Assembly: GCF_003351765.1 (NCBI RefSeq)
Contig: NZ_CP031229.1
Location: 2,666,001 to 2,730,000 of the forward strand
Direction: 5' to 3'
From: Ornithinimicrobium avium
GTDB lineage: Bacteria; Actinomycetota; Actinomycetes; Actinomycetales; Dermatophilaceae
Length of the DNA: 64,000 nt
The notes beneath the pieces are model-generated. The model had not been told where the DNA came from and did no database searches. It was given only the letters and a program-made list of their open reading frames with translations. This document shows positions 46,509-55,613 of the stretch, in pieces. How positions within the stretch are numbered: the stretch's first letter is position 1; each line of letters starts with the position of its first letter. The translations under genes were made by a program, and so were the position numbers.

Positions 46509-47962
46509 GGAGCCACTCCTGCCTCGAGCATCGCCCTGGCGACCGGTGCGGCCACCTGGCCGCCGGTCTCCCCGGTCCAGTTGTCGGTGGCGGACTCCAC
46601 GATCACCGCGACGGCGATCTGCGGGTCGTCCGCGGGCGCGAACCCGGTGAACCAGGCGTGTGCCGCCCCCGAGCTGCCGAACTCCGCCGTGCCGGTCTTG
46701 CCGGCGACGCTCACCCCGGGGATCTGGGCCAGCGTCCCCGAGCCGCCCTGCACGACGGAGACCATCATCTCGGTCAGCGCGGCCGCGGTCGAGGCGGACA
46801 CGCTGCGCGACATCGTGCGCGGCCGGGTCTCGTGGATGACCTCCAGGTCGCGGTCGCGCACCGTCTCCACCAGGTATGGAGTCATCAGCGCGCCGTCGTT
46901 GGCGATCGCGGCGGAGACCATCGCCACCTGCAGCGGGGTGACGCGCACGTCGTACTGCCCGACACCGGTCAGCGCCAGCTGCGCGTCGTCCAGCTGGTCC
47001 GGGTAGCTGGAGGGGGTGACCTGCATCGGCACCTCGATCTGCTGGCCGAAGCCGAACTCCTGGGCCTGCTCGCGCACCGCGTCGGCGCCGAGCTGCCCGG
47101 CCAGCCAGGCGAAGGCGGTGTTGCAGGAGATCTGCACCGAGCGCGCCAGCGTGGGGCGGCCCTGCGGGTCGCAGGCCTCGCCGCCGAAGTTGGGCAGCTC
47201 GGTGCTCGTCCCCGGAAGGGTGTAGCGGACCGGACCGTCGAGCTCGCTGTCGGCGCGGTAGTCGCCGCTCTCCAGGGCGGCGGCCGCGACGACAAGCTTG
47301 AACGTCGACCCGGGCGGGTAGAGGTCGCCGGCGATCGCCCGGTTGACCAGCGGCTGGGCAGGATCCTGGGTCAGCTGCTGGTAGGCCTCGTCGACCGCGG
47401 TGAGGTTGTGGCTGGACAGGGCGTTGGGGTCGAAGCTCGGGCGGCTGACCAGCGCCAGGATCGCCCCGGTGCGCGGGTCGACCGCGACCGCGGCGCCCCG
47501 TCGGTCGCCCAGCGCCTCCGCCGCCGCGGCCTGCACGTCGGGGTCGATCGTCAGCTCCAGGCTGGCCCCGCTCGGCTGCTGGCCGGTGACCAGGTCCACG
47601 ACCCGCTGGTAGAAGAGGCTGTCGTCGGTCCCGGCGAGCACCGCGTTGCGCGCCTTCTCCAGACCCAGCCCGGCGCCGTAGGTGAAGGACCAGTAGCCGG
47701 TCACGTGGGAATAGCGGGTGGCCTGGTCGTAGCGGCGCACCCAGCGCAGGTCGTCGTCGGTGCGCTCGGACCGGGCGACGGCGGTGCCGTCGACGAGGAT
47801 CGCGCCGCGCTCGCGGCTGTAGGTGTCGATCAGCGTGCGCCGGTTGCCGGGGCGGTCGCGCAGGCCGTCGGCGGCGACGAACTGGATCCAGGTGGTGGCC
47901 AGCAGCAGCGCCGTGAACATCGCCAGGACGAGGAACGCCAGACGCCGGATCGGGGTGTTCAT
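46505..47962 (-). CDS. pbpA: Penicillin-binding protein PbpA (class B transpeptidase)
   Basis: The protein has 485 residues. Membrane anchor at the N-terminus (RLAFLVLAMFTALLLATTWIQFV), a dimerisation domain, then the transpeptidase. Motifs are STFK with Ser219 (YPPGSTFKLVV), SCN (VQISCNTAFAW) and KTG (VAGKTGTAEFG). It crosslinks peptidoglycan and is regulated in mycobacteria by PknB. The ATG overlaps the stop of the rodA-type gene (ATGA) and the kinase gene follows by overlap, so the three are translationally coupled. The exact position of the SxxK is given relative to the start at 47962. Confidence 0.95.
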
Positions 47963-49344
47963 CGTGAGGTCACCCCCGGGACGCCGGGCAGGTTCACGGA
48001 CGGGTCCGGCGCCCGCTCGGCCACCGGCCGGCGGGCGTGGTCGCTGATCCGCAGCAGGAGCGCCACGATGACCCAGTTGGCCAGCAGCGAGGACCCGCCG
48101 GCGGACAGGAAGGGCGTGGTCAGGCCGGTCAGCGGCAGCACCCGGGTGATGCCTCCGACGATGACGAAGACCTGCAGCGCGACGGTGAAGGACAGTCCTG
48201 CCGCGAGCAGCTTGCCGAAGCCCTCGCGGGCCCCGATCGCGGTGCGCAGGCCGCGCTCGACGAGCAGCGCGTAGAGCATGAGCATCGCGAAGACGCCGAC
48301 CATCCCCAGCTCCTCCCCGAAGCTGGCGAAGATGTAGTCGCTGTTGGCGAAGTAGGTCAGGTAGGGATAGCCCTGCCCCAGGCCGGTGCCGAAGATGCCG
48401 CCGTGCCCCAGGCCCATCAGCCCCTTGGCCACCTGGTCGGACTGGCCGGCCGCGAACGGGTCGAGCCAGAGCGTCACCCGCGCCTGGACGTGGGCGAAGA
48501 TCCGCCAGGCCATCACCGCCCCGGCCATGAACAGGGTCAGGCCGATGACGATCCAGCTGGTGCGCTCGGTGGCGACGTAGAGCATGGCGACGAACAGGCC
48601 GAAGAACAGCAGCGAGGAGCCCAGGTCGCGCTGCAGCACGAGGATGAGCACCGACAGCCCCCAGGCGACGAGGATCGGGCCGAGGTCCCGGGCGCGCGGG
48701 AACTGCATACCCAGGAGGCGGCGCCCCACCAGCGACAGCGCGTCGCGGGTGCTCACCAGGTAGCCGGCGAAGAAGACGGTGAGCGCGATCTTGGCCAGCT
48801 CGCCGGGCTGGAAGCTCAGGCCGCCGATCCGGATCCACAACCGGGCCCCGAACTCCTCGTGCCCGACGACCGGCAGCATCGGCAGGAGCAGGAGCAGGAA
48901 ACCGACGGCCATCGCCAGGAAGGTCCAGCGGCGCAGCACCCGGTGGTCGCGCACCACGACGAGCGTCGCCGCCGCGGCCGCGACGGCCACGCCCGTCCAC
49001 AGCAGCTGGCGGGTGGCCACCGAGCTCGACGAGCTGCCCAGGTCGATGCGGTGGATCATCACCAGACCCAGCCCGTTGAGCAGGGTGGCGATCGGCAGGA
49101 GGAGCGGGTCGGCATACCGGGCCCGCCAGCGGAGCACCACGTGCAGACCGAGCGCGAGGGCGGTGAGGGTGCCCAGGTGCCACCAGAGGTCCGGGGGCAC
49201 CTCCTCGCGGACGGCCAGCTCGACGTTGACGTAGGCCAGCCCGACGACGACGAGGGCGAAGAGGGTGAGCAGCAGCTCGACGGTGCGCCCGCTGCGCACG
49301 CGCAGGCTGGTCACGGTCGAGGGCGTGGGGCCGGCGGGGCTCAT
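47959..49344 (-). CDS. rodA: FtsW/RodA/SpoVE family glycosyltransferase
   Basis: This 461-residue SEDS protein has about ten membrane helices. Typical pieces are IRIGGLSFQPGELAKIALTVFFAGYLV, QRDLGSSLLFFGLFVAMLYVAT, GQGYPYLTYFANSDYIFASFGEELGMVG and PFLSAGGSSLLANW. SEDS proteins polymerise lipid II with a class B PBP, here PbpA encoded directly downstream with an ATGA overlap. In actinobacteria the gene at this place is usually named rodA or ftsW; the sequence does not decide between them. The start ATG 49344 overlaps the pstP stop. Confidence 0.94.
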   Translation of the reverse strand: MSPAGPTPSTVTSLRVRSGRTVELLLTLFALVVVGLAYVNVELAVREEVPPDLWWHLGTLTALALGLHVVLRWRARYADPLLLPIATLLNGLGLVMIHRIDLGSSSSSVATRQLLWTGVAVAAAAATLVVVRDHRVLRRWTFLAMAVGFLLLLLPMLPVVGHEEFGARLWIRIGGLSFQPGELAKIALTVFFAGYLVSTRDALSLVGRRLLGMQFPRARDLGPILVAWGLSVLILVLQRDLGSSLLFFGLFVAMLYVATERTSWIVIGLTLFMAGAVMAWRIFAHVQARVTLWLDPFAAGQSDQVAKGLMGLGHGGIFGTGLGQGYPYLTYFANSDYIFASFGEELGMVGVFAMLMLYALLVERGLRTAIGAREGFGKLLAAGLSFTVALQVFVIVGGITRVLPLTGLTTPFLSAGGSSLLANWVIVALLLRISDHARRPVAERAPDPSVNLPGVPGVTSR

Positions 49345-50786
49345 GGGCACCCCCTCGGGTAGACGACGGTCACCGTGGGCCGCGCGGTCGAGGTGCCCAG
49401 GTCCACGCCGACGTCGAGCGGGTCGCCGGCGGTGGCGCGCGGGGCGGTGGTCGAGGTCCGGCTGCTGGTCGCCTCGGCCGCGTCCTGGGTGGGCCGGGCG
49501 GTGCCGGTGACCGCGACCGCACCCTCGGGCACGGTCGAGGTGGTGGACCCGTCGGGCAGGATCACCAGCGGCGCGCAACCCTCCTGCGCCATGCGCCGCA
49601 GCTCCTCGACGATCGTGTCGGCGCCGGCGCGGTCGTCGGCGGACAGCGTCCCGCGCACCCGGTCCTGGTAGTAGGCGGGCAGGGCCTGCAGGCGGACGTC
49701 GGTGCGCTCCTCGGGGGTGCTCAGCGAGATCGGTCCGAGGTCCTGGGCCACGCCCCGGAAGACCGTGACGACACCGTCGTCCTCGCCGACGAAGTACTGC
49801 TGCTGGCTCCACGTCCAGGCGCCCCAGCCGCCGGCGACGACGAGCGCGGCGGCGGCGGCGGTGAGGACGGCGCGGCGCAGCCAGCGCAGGAGCGGGCGGC
49901 GTGGACCCTCCTCGGCCAGCCTCGGTTCCTCCAGCGTCAGCCCCGCGGCCTCCCGGGAGAGCTGGGCGGCCTTCTCGGCGGGGGTGAGGGTGCGCACCGG
50001 CTGGGTGCGGCGGCGCTCGCCGGCGGCGCCGACCACCTGCGGCTCGGTGGTGCCGTGGCCGGAGTCCACGGCGTCGGCCACGACCACGGTGACGTTGTCG
50101 CGGGTCGAGGCGCGCAGGGCGACGCCGACGAGGTCGTCGGCCACCTGCCCGGGCGAGCGGTCGCTGCGGCCGAGCAGCTCGGCGACGGTGTCCTCGGCGA
50201 CGTAGTCGGTCAGGCCGTCGCTGCAGATCAGGATCCGGTCGCCGGTGCGCAGCTCGCGCAGCGAGAGGTCAGGGGTGTCCTCGCTGCGTCCGGTGAGCAC
50301 CCGGGTGACCAGGGAGCGCTGCGGGTGGTGCAGCGCCTCGTCCTTGGTGATGCGGCCCTCGTCGAGGAGGGACTGGACGAAGGAGTGGTCCTTGGTGATC
50401 TGGGTCAGCCGGCCGCCGCGCAGCAGGTAGGCGCGGGAGTCGCCGATGTTGGCGACCGCCAGCTTGGTGCCGGCCCGCATCATCGCGATGCAGGTGGTGC
50501 CCATCCCGTCGGAGTCGGGATAGACGTCCATCACGTCCGCCAGCCGGGAGTTGGCCTCCTCGACCGCCCGCTCGAGCATGCTCAGCGCGTCGTCGGCGCC
50601 GTGCGACTCGCCGTCCAGGTGGACCAGCTCGCCGACGACGAGGGAGGAGGCGACGTCGCCGGCCGCGTGACCGCCCATGCCGTCGCACAGCACGAGCAGC
50701 TCGGGCCCGGCGTAGGCCGAGTCCTCGTTGCGGGACTTGCTGCCGAGTCCCACGTCGGTGCGGGCGGCGTAGCGGAGGGCGACCAT
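49341..50786 (-). CDS. pstP: PP2C-family Ser/Thr phosphatase PstP
   Basis: The protein has 481 residues. The PPM domain has the metal-binding motifs DVGLGSKSRNEDS, LCDGMGGHAAGDVAS, NIGDSRAYLLR, CSDGLTDYVAED and STRDNVTVVVAD. One transmembrane helix (AVLTAAAAALVVAGGWGAWTWS) and an extracellular domain with a Thr/Ala/Pro-rich end follow. It reverses PknB phosphorylation. It starts six bp after fhaB and overlaps rodA by four bases. Confidence 0.95.
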   Translation of the reverse strand: MVALRYAARTDVGLGSKSRNEDSAYAGPELLVLCDGMGGHAAGDVASSLVVGELVHLDGESHGADDALSMLERAVEEANSRLADVMDVYPDSDGMGTTCIAMMRAGTKLAVANIGDSRAYLLRGGRLTQITKDHSFVQSLLDEGRITKDEALHHPQRSLVTRVLTGRSEDTPDLSLRELRTGDRILICSDGLTDYVAEDTVAELLGRSDRSPGQVADDLVGVALRASTRDNVTVVVADAVDSGHGTTEPQVVGAAGERRRTQPVRTLTPAEKAAQLSREAAGLTLEEPRLAEEGPRRPLLRWLRRAVLTAAAAALVVAGGWGAWTWSQQQYFVGEDDGVVTVFRGVAQDLGPISLSTPEERTDVRLQALPAYYQDRVRGTLSADDRAGADTIVEELRRMAQEGCAPLVILPDGSTTSTVPEGAVAVTGTARPTQDAAEATSSRTSTTAPRATAGDPLDVGVDLGTSTARPTVTVVYPRGCP

Positions 50787-50791
50787 CGACT

Positions 50792-51262
50792 CTAGCGGCG
50801 CAGCTCGAGGACGGTCTGACCGATGCGGATCTGCGCCCCGGGGTCCAGCCGGGCGCCCTCGCCGATCTTCTGGCCGTTGACGAGGGTGCCGTTGGTGGAG
50901 CCGAGGTCGTCGGCGTACCAGGCGTCGGCGCCCGGATAGATGCGCAGGTGCCGCCCGGAGGCGTAGTCGTCGGTGAGCACGAGCGTGCACTCCGGGTTGC
51001 GGCCGATCAGCAGGCCCCCCTCGTGCAGCGGCACCGAGGTGCCGCGAAGGCGTCCCTCGGTGACGACCAGGTGGGTGGGCACCTCGCGGCGCCGTCGGCG
51101 CTCGGGGCGCACCTCGCGCGGTCGGGTGGCGGCACCGCCGCTGCGGGACAGCACGCGGGTGCCGTAGAGGTCGCCGCGCAGCACGCCCACCACGGAGAAG
51201 ACGAAGGCCCAGAGCAGCACGATGACTCCGAGCCGCACCAGGTTGAGGGTGAGCTCTCCCAT
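50792..51262 (-). CDS. fhaB: FHA domain protein FhaB (FipA)
   Basis: This 156-residue protein has one N-terminal membrane helix (LVRLGVIVLLWAFVFSVVGVL), a basic linker and a C-terminal FHA domain (GGLLIGRNPECTLVLTDDYASGRHLRI, DDLGSTNGTLVNGQ). FHA domains bind phosphothreonine, here on PknB or its targets. Its start ATG shares a base with the fhaA stop (TGATG). Place and size match FhaB/FipA of mycobacteria, which links division to PknA/PknB. Confidence 0.94.
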   Translation of the reverse strand: MGELTLNLVRLGVIVLLWAFVFSVVGVLRGDLYGTRVLSRSGGAATRPREVRPERRRRREVPTHLVVTEGRLRGTSVPLHEGGLLIGRNPECTLVLTDDYASGRHLRIYPGADAWYADDLGSTNGTLVNGQKIGEGARLDPGAQIRIGQTVLELRR

Positions 51263-52143
51263 CAGCCCTCCAGGCGGAAGGTCAGGCTCGTGCGTCCCAT
51301 CGTGATGCGGTCGCCCTCCCGCAGCTCCTCGTCGCCCACCCGGTCGCCGTTGAGGTAGGTGCCGTTGGTCGAGCCGAGGTCGCGCAGCAGCACCTGCAGG
51401 TGCGGTCCGTCGTTGCCGATCCGCACCTCGGCGTGCCGCCGGGAGATGCCGGGGTCGTCGAGCACGAGGTCGGCGGACTCGTCGCGCCCCAGGGTGGTGA
51501 CCGCGGCGGTCAGCGGCACGCGGCGACCGTCGATCTCCAGGGCGGGGCGGGGTGCGCGGCCGCGGGACGGTCGGGCCGAGGGGATCTCGCGGGTGGGCTG
51601 CTGCGGGCGCTCCGCCGGCCGGTCCGCGGGGCGCCGGGGCTCGGGGCGGTATGCCGCGAGCTCGTCCTGGTCCTGCCGCTCGCGCCCACGGACAGGACGG
51701 TCCTCGCGCGGACGCCCGTCGGCATGCTCCCGGGCGTCGTTCCCCCGGGCGCCGCCGGTCCGGGCGTGGCGGCCGTCCTTGGCGGCCGGGCGGACCCGGA
51801 AGATGCCGGTCTCCAGGTCCTCGCCCGAGCTGAGCCGGACCTCGAAGGGACCGGGGGCCACGTAGCGCTGGGCGTCGGCGTGGTCCTCGGCCGCCGCGAC
51901 GAGCTCGTCGGTGAGCGCGGAGGCGTAGGAGGAGAGGCGCTCGTAGTCCGAGCCCGCCAGCTCGATGGTGAAGACGTTGGGCACCATGGTGCGTCCCGGG
52001 CCGAGCACGGCGGCGCGGTCGTCCATCGCCCCGCGCATGGCCGAGGCGATCTCCACGGGCTGGACCTCGGCCTTGAAGATCCGAGCGAAGGGCTGCTTGA
52101 CGGCACGCTCGAGACCGCGCTCGAGCCGGTCGAAGACTCCCAC
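51262..52143 (-). CDS. fhaA: FHA domain protein FhaA (DUF3662 + FHA)
   Basis: This 293-residue protein starts VGVFDRLERGLERAVKQPFARIFKAEVQPVEIASAMRGAMD, the DUF3662 domain of FhaA. A disordered Arg/Pro-rich linker (about 130-200) joins it to a C-terminal FHA domain (TTLGRDESADLVLDDPGISRRHAEV, DLGSTNGTYLNGD). GTG start at 52143 with AAGGAG six bases before. FhaA is phosphorylated by PknB and recruits MviN in mycobacteria. It is the first gene of the operon fhaA-fhaB-pstP-rodA-pbpA-pknB. Confidence 0.95.
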   Translation of the reverse strand: MGVFDRLERGLERAVKQPFARIFKAEVQPVEIASAMRGAMDDRAAVLGPGRTMVPNVFTIELAGSDYERLSSYASALTDELVAAAEDHADAQRYVAPGPFEVRLSSGEDLETGIFRVRPAAKDGRHARTGGARGNDAREHADGRPREDRPVRGRERQDQDELAAYRPEPRRPADRPAERPQQPTREIPSARPSRGRAPRPALEIDGRRVPLTAAVTTLGRDESADLVLDDPGISRRHAEVRIGNDGPHLQVLLRDLGSTNGTYLNGDRVGDEELREGDRITMGRTSLTFRLEG

Positions 52144-52274
52144 GGCTCTCTCCTTCCTCCTCCGGTGCTGCCCGCCGGTGCCGACGGCCCCGCCCTGCGA
52201 TCGTACTTGCCGGGACTGGAGAGTCTCTGGACCTTGGCCGCTCCCGCGCGGATCCCCTGCGGCCGACGTGCGGA

Positions 52275-52305
52275 TTGAAGGGTCCGGCCGGGATCGTGCT
52301 AGTCT
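52275..52305 (+). promoter_or_regulatory. Putative promoter of tRNA-Leu
   Basis: TTGAAG (52275-52280) and TAGTCT (52300-52305) spaced by 19 bp, 13 bp before the tRNA. The same -10 hexamer is used before tRNA-Ile at 4962. Confidence 0.4.
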
Positions 52306-52317
52306 TGCTCGGCACTC

Positions 52318-52401
52318 GCGCGAGTGGCGGAATAGGCAGACGCGCACGGTTCAGGTCCGTGTGCCCGAAAGGGCGTGGGGGTTCAACTCCCCCCTCGCGC
52401 A
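52318..52401 (+). tRNA. leuU: tRNA-Leu(CAG)
   Basis: The acceptor stem is GCGCGAG (52318-52324) with CTCGCGC (52394-52400), discriminator A at 52401. The anticodon arm is CACGG-TTCAGGT-CCGTG with anticodon CAG. A long variable arm (GTGCCCGAAAGGGCGT) and T arm GGGGG-TTCAACT-CCCCC give class II tRNA structure. CCA is not encoded. Confidence 0.95.
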
Positions 52402-52439
52402 CATGAAGGTAGTCTCCTGAGCTACCCGTTTCTGAAGAC

Positions 52440-52480
52440 ACGAAACTCCCGGCCGGATCTGATCCGGTCGGGAGTTTCGT
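52440..52480 (+). terminator. Intrinsic terminator after tRNA-Leu
   Basis: The hairpin is ACGAAACTCCCG with its complement CGGGAGTTTCGT, enclosing a second stem CCGGATC/GATCCGG. It lies 38 bp after the tRNA. No long T run follows. Confidence 0.75.
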
Positions 52481-52538
52481 CGTTGCGCTGACCGGCGGCA
52501 CCGACAGAACTCGTCGGATCTTCCGGCAGGATGGACCC

Positions 52539-52811
52539 ATGAGCTACGACATCCTTCTCTACCCGAGACGAGCCGGTCAGGACTGGACCGAGGTCGTCGA
52601 GGCCGACGAGCAGGAGACGCACGACGACGCCCTCCTGGACGAGGCCGCGCTCGCCGACGGCGTGGCCACCTTCGGCCGCATCGAGGCGCGGCTGCGTGAG
52701 CAGGTGACCGGGCCGGTGGAGACGTGGGTCGCCGAGGAGACCGGAGGCGACGTCTTCGGGGAGTTCTCGGCCACGGACACCGGCCTGCAGGTCGAGCTCT
52801 TCCACGGCTAG
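52539..52811 (+). CDS. Small acidic protein of unknown function (90 aa)
   Basis: The protein starts MSYDILLYPRRAGQDWTEVVEADEQE. Similar small acidic proteins of actinobacteria begin the same way (MSYDL...), but I know no function. ATG at 52539 is preceded by GGCAGGATGGACCC (weak). It ends six bp before the next gene, so they are probably cotranscribed. Confidence 0.65.
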   Translation: MSYDILLYPRRAGQDWTEVVEADEQETHDDALLDEAALADGVATFGRIEARLREQVTGPVETWVAEETGGDVFGEFSATDTGLQVELFHG

Positions 52812-52817
52812 GCGGCA

Positions 52818-53291
52818 GTGAGCTTCCCCTACTGGGAGCACGAGGACCCGGAGGGATTCCACGAGCAGGTGCGGCAGGCGGTCACGATCGTGGCCCAGGA
52901 GACAGGCTACGAGGCCTACGACCCGCAGACGCAGGACGCGTTCGACGGGACGTTCGCCGACGAGGAGGGCCGGGAGGCCACCCGGGTGCTGAGCGGCGAG
53001 GTGGTCGACGAGGGCGGGCCGTCCCCGGCCGGCGGGCGGGCCGCGCGACGCGGCGACCCCCGCCAGGACCCTGCGTTCCTGCGCCGGCGGGGGATGCTCT
53101 ACCTGGTCATCGGGGTGCTGCTCACGCTCTACGGGCTGTGGCGGCTCATGGGTGCCGGAGGCACCGGCTGGATCACCGTCGTCGTCCTCGCCATCGGCGT
53201 CCTCGACCTGCTGGGCGGGCTGATGATGCTCTCCCTGGCCCGCACCTCGGCGGAGCGGGACGAGGCGGACCGGGGGTCAGGTCAGCAGTGA
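52818..53291 (+). CDS. Small membrane protein of unknown function (157 aa)
   Basis: The GTG-started protein has a soluble acidic N-terminal part of about 90 residues and two C-terminal membrane helices (MLYLVIGVLLTLYGLWRLMG and WITVVVLAIGVLDLLGGLMML). No family is recognised. It is linked to the 90-aa gene upstream. Its end overlaps the end of the convergent ZIP-type gene by 15 bp. Confidence 0.65.
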   Translation: MSFPYWEHEDPEGFHEQVRQAVTIVAQETGYEAYDPQTQDAFDGTFADEEGREATRVLSGEVVDEGGPSPAGGRAARRGDPRQDPAFLRRRGMLYLVIGVLLTLYGLWRLMGAGGTGWITVVVLAIGVLDLLGGLMMLSLARTSAERDEADRGSGQQ

Positions 53292-53978
53292 CAGGCCGGC
53301 GGCGAGAGCAAAACCCACCACCGTTGCCAGGCCGGCGAGCTCCCCGCCCTTCTTGCGCGCCTCCGGGATCATCGAGTCGATCAGCATGACGAGCAGGGCC
53401 CCGGCGGCGAAGCCCTGGATGCCCGCCGTCACGCCGTCCGGGGCGTGGGCCACCGCCACCGCCCCGCCCGCCGTGGCCAGCGTGCAGACGACGGCCACGA
53501 CGCCCCAGAGCCCGAGGACGGTGGTGCGGGACCGCCCTGACCCCAGCATGTCGGCCGAGGACCCGATCGACTCGGGCAGGTTGGAGACGAAGATCGCCAC
53601 GAGCAGCGCCACCGACACCGAGCCGCCGGCGGCCAGCCCGCCGCCCAGCACCACCTGCTCGGGGATGCCGTCGAGCAGCGCCCCCACCGCCAGCGGGAGG
53701 CCGGCGGCACCGGCCCCGCGAGCGGCATACCCCTCGACCGCGCGGTCCGCGAGCGCATAGGCGAGCGCCCCGAGAGCGAGCCCTGCCCCGACCGCGAGCG
53801 CCCCTCCGCCACGCACTCCCTCCTCGGCGAGCTCGAAGGAGACCGAGGCGATCAGCGCCCCGGCGCCGAAGCCGAGCACCAGCCCGACCGTGCGCGCGCT
53901 CCAGTCCCGCAGCAGCGCCAGCACCGCGCCGACGAGCAGGGACGAGGCCGCCAGCGCCCCCCACATGATCGTGGTCAC
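53277..53978 (-). CDS. ZIP-like metal transporter family protein
   Basis: This 233-residue protein has about seven membrane helices. The order and motifs suggest ZIP: a first helix LAASSLLVGAVLALL, GFGAGALIASVSFELAEEG, the HELP-like metal helix replaced by GALLDGIPEQVVLGGGLAAGG and VSNLPESIGSSADM, and a final GFAAGALLVMLIDSMIPEARKKGGELAG. ZIP proteins move Zn, Fe or Mn into the cytoplasm. Several conserved His residues are absent (Asp/Glu in their place), so the metal may differ. Start GTG at 53978 is likely, ATG at 53966 possible. Confidence 0.8.
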   Translation of the reverse strand: MTTIMWGALAASSLLVGAVLALLRDWSARTVGLVLGFGAGALIASVSFELAEEGVRGGGALAVGAGLALGALAYALADRAVEGYAARGAGAAGLPLAVGALLDGIPEQVVLGGGLAAGGSVSVALLVAIFVSNLPESIGSSADMLGSGRSRTTVLGLWGVVAVVCTLATAGGAVAVAHAPDGVTAGIQGFAAGALLVMLIDSMIPEARKKGGELAGLATVVGFALAAGLSLLT

Positions 53979-54103
53979 CCTCAAAGACTACGCCGCCCAC
54001 CGCTCGCGGCGGACTTTCATAGCAGAATTCCGGGCACGGCACAATAGGTAGTTTTACCGAGGGACATTCCTTCGTGGGGGCGGCATGATCGAGCGATCTG
54101 CAG

Positions 54104-54111
54104 GGTAATCC
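54104..54111. repeat. Target site duplication (left) of ISL3 copy 2
   Basis: GGTAATCC at 54104-54111 is repeated exactly at 55535-55542. Confidence 0.93.
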
Positions 54112-55534
54112 GGCTCTTCGCAGATCAGGGTGTAGGGGGCGCTGGCGCGTCGTGCCGGCGTAGGCGTCGAGGTCTTCCGATGATGGGAGTTCTCACGCAG
54201 CCCATCAGGAAGACCTCGACGTGCCCGACGCTACCTTCACGCGCCCTGACCTGACCACCTTCGCCCGCCTGGACGACCTCGGTCTGGAGGTCACCGGCCA
54301 GCTGCTCGAGCCGGACCGGGCGGTCCTCGCCTGCCGGGTGGTGGAGCGGGACGACTGGTGCAGGCGGTGCGGCTGCCAGGGCGTCCCCCGCGACACCGTG
54401 ATCCGGGAGCTGGCGCACGAACCGTTCGGGTGGCGCCCCACCACGCTGATGGTCACGGTCCGCCGTTACCGGTGCGCGGAGTGCTCACACGTGTGGCGCC
54501 AGGACACCAGCAAGGCCGCGGAACCGCGGGCCAAGCTCTCCCGCGCCGGCCTGCGGTGGGCACTGGTCGGGATCGTCTGCCAGCACCTATCGATGGCCCG
54601 CGTCGCCGAAGGCCTGGCAGTCTCCTGGAACACCGCCAACGACGCCGTCCTGGCCGAGGGACGACGGGTGCTCATCGACGACCCGACCCGCCTGGAGGGC
54701 GTCCGCGTCCTGGGCGTGGACGAGCACGCGTGGCGGCACACCCGCAAGGGCGACAAGTTCGTCACCGTGATCATCGACCTCACCCCGGTGCGCGAGGGGA
54801 CCGGGCCGGCACGGTTGCTGGACATGGTCGAGGGCCGGTCGAAGAAGGCGTTCAAGGACTGGCTGGCCGACCGGGACCAGGCCTGGCGCGAGGGGATCGA
54901 GGTCGTGGCCATGGATGGATTCTCCGGGTTCAAGACGGCCACTACCGAGGAGCTGCCGGACGCGGTCTCTGTCATGGACCCGTTCCACGTGGTCAGGTTG
55001 GGCGGGGAGGCCCTGGACGAGTGCCGGCGCCGGGTGCAGCAGGAGCTGCACGGGCACCGTGGCCGCAAGGGCGACCCGCTCTACTCGGCGCGCCGGACCC
55101 TGCACACCGGCGCCGACCTGCTCACCGACCGTCAGCACGAGCGCGTCGAGAGCCTCTTCGCCCGACCCGAGCACGTCGAGGTGCAGTGCACCTGGGGCAT
55201 CTACCAGCGGATGATCTACGCCTACCGCGCCCCGGACCGGACTGCCGGCCGGGCGGAGATGGCCTCGGTCATCGAAGCGCTGAGCAGCGGCGTCCCCGCA
55301 CGGCTGGTCGAGCTGCGCAAGCTCGGCCGCACCCTGGCCAGACGCGTCTGCGACGTCCTGGCCTACTTCGACCGGCCCCGCACCAGCAACGGTCCCAGCG
55401 AGGCGATCAATGGTCGACTCGAGCACCTACGCGGCCTGGCCCTCGGCTTCCGCAACCTCACCCATTACATCGCCCGAGCACTCCTGGAGGCCGGAGGCTT
55501 CAGACCGCGACTACACCGTCATCTGTGAAGAGCC
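54112..55534 (+). mobile_element. ISL3-family insertion sequence (1,423 bp), copy 2
   Basis: Inverted ends GGCTCTTCGCAGATCAGGGT and its near complement at the right (GGCTCTTCACAGATGACGGT when reversed) abut the perfect 8-bp duplication GGTAATCC. The element is intact and carries one transposase. It is inserted between the ZIP gene and the peroxidase gene, about 72 bp upstream of the peroxidase start. It is almost the same length as the copy at 29013 but its transposase is clearly different in sequence. Confidence 0.95.
54221..55528 (+). CDS. ISL3 family transposase, intact
   Basis: The protein has 435 residues. N-terminal zinc motif CRRCGCQGV, CAECSHVWRQ, HTH region (GIVCQHLSMARVAEGLAVSWNTANDAV) and the DDE domain: LGVDEHAWRH, VAMDGFSGFKTATTEELPDAVSVMDPFHVVRL and FDRPRTSNGPSEAINGRLEHLRGLALGFRN. 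Start GTG 54221. The catalytic acidic residues (Asp in VDEH, Asp in VAMDG, Glu in SEAING) are all present, so it looks active. Confidence 0.95.
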   Translation: MPDATFTRPDLTTFARLDDLGLEVTGQLLEPDRAVLACRVVERDDWCRRCGCQGVPRDTVIRELAHEPFGWRPTTLMVTVRRYRCAECSHVWRQDTSKAAEPRAKLSRAGLRWALVGIVCQHLSMARVAEGLAVSWNTANDAVLAEGRRVLIDDPTRLEGVRVLGVDEHAWRHTRKGDKFVTVIIDLTPVREGTGPARLLDMVEGRSKKAFKDWLADRDQAWREGIEVVAMDGFSGFKTATTEELPDAVSVMDPFHVVRLGGEALDECRRRVQQELHGHRGRKGDPLYSARRTLHTGADLLTDRQHERVESLFARPEHVEVQCTWGIYQRMIYAYRAPDRTAGRAEMASVIEALSSGVPARLVELRKLGRTLARRVCDVLAYFDRPRTSNGPSEAINGRLEHLRGLALGFRNLTHYIARALLEAGGFRPRLHRHL

Positions 55535-55542
55535 GGTAATCC
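55535..55542. repeat. Target site duplication (right) of ISL3 copy 2
   Basis: Exact copy of GGTAATCC at 54104-54111. Confidence 0.93.
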
Positions 55543-55613
55543 ATCCTGCGGGACAGTCAATCGAGCCGGCAGCGTGCAGGCGCAGGCCGGGACGAAATGT
55601 CGGGGTGGTCCAG

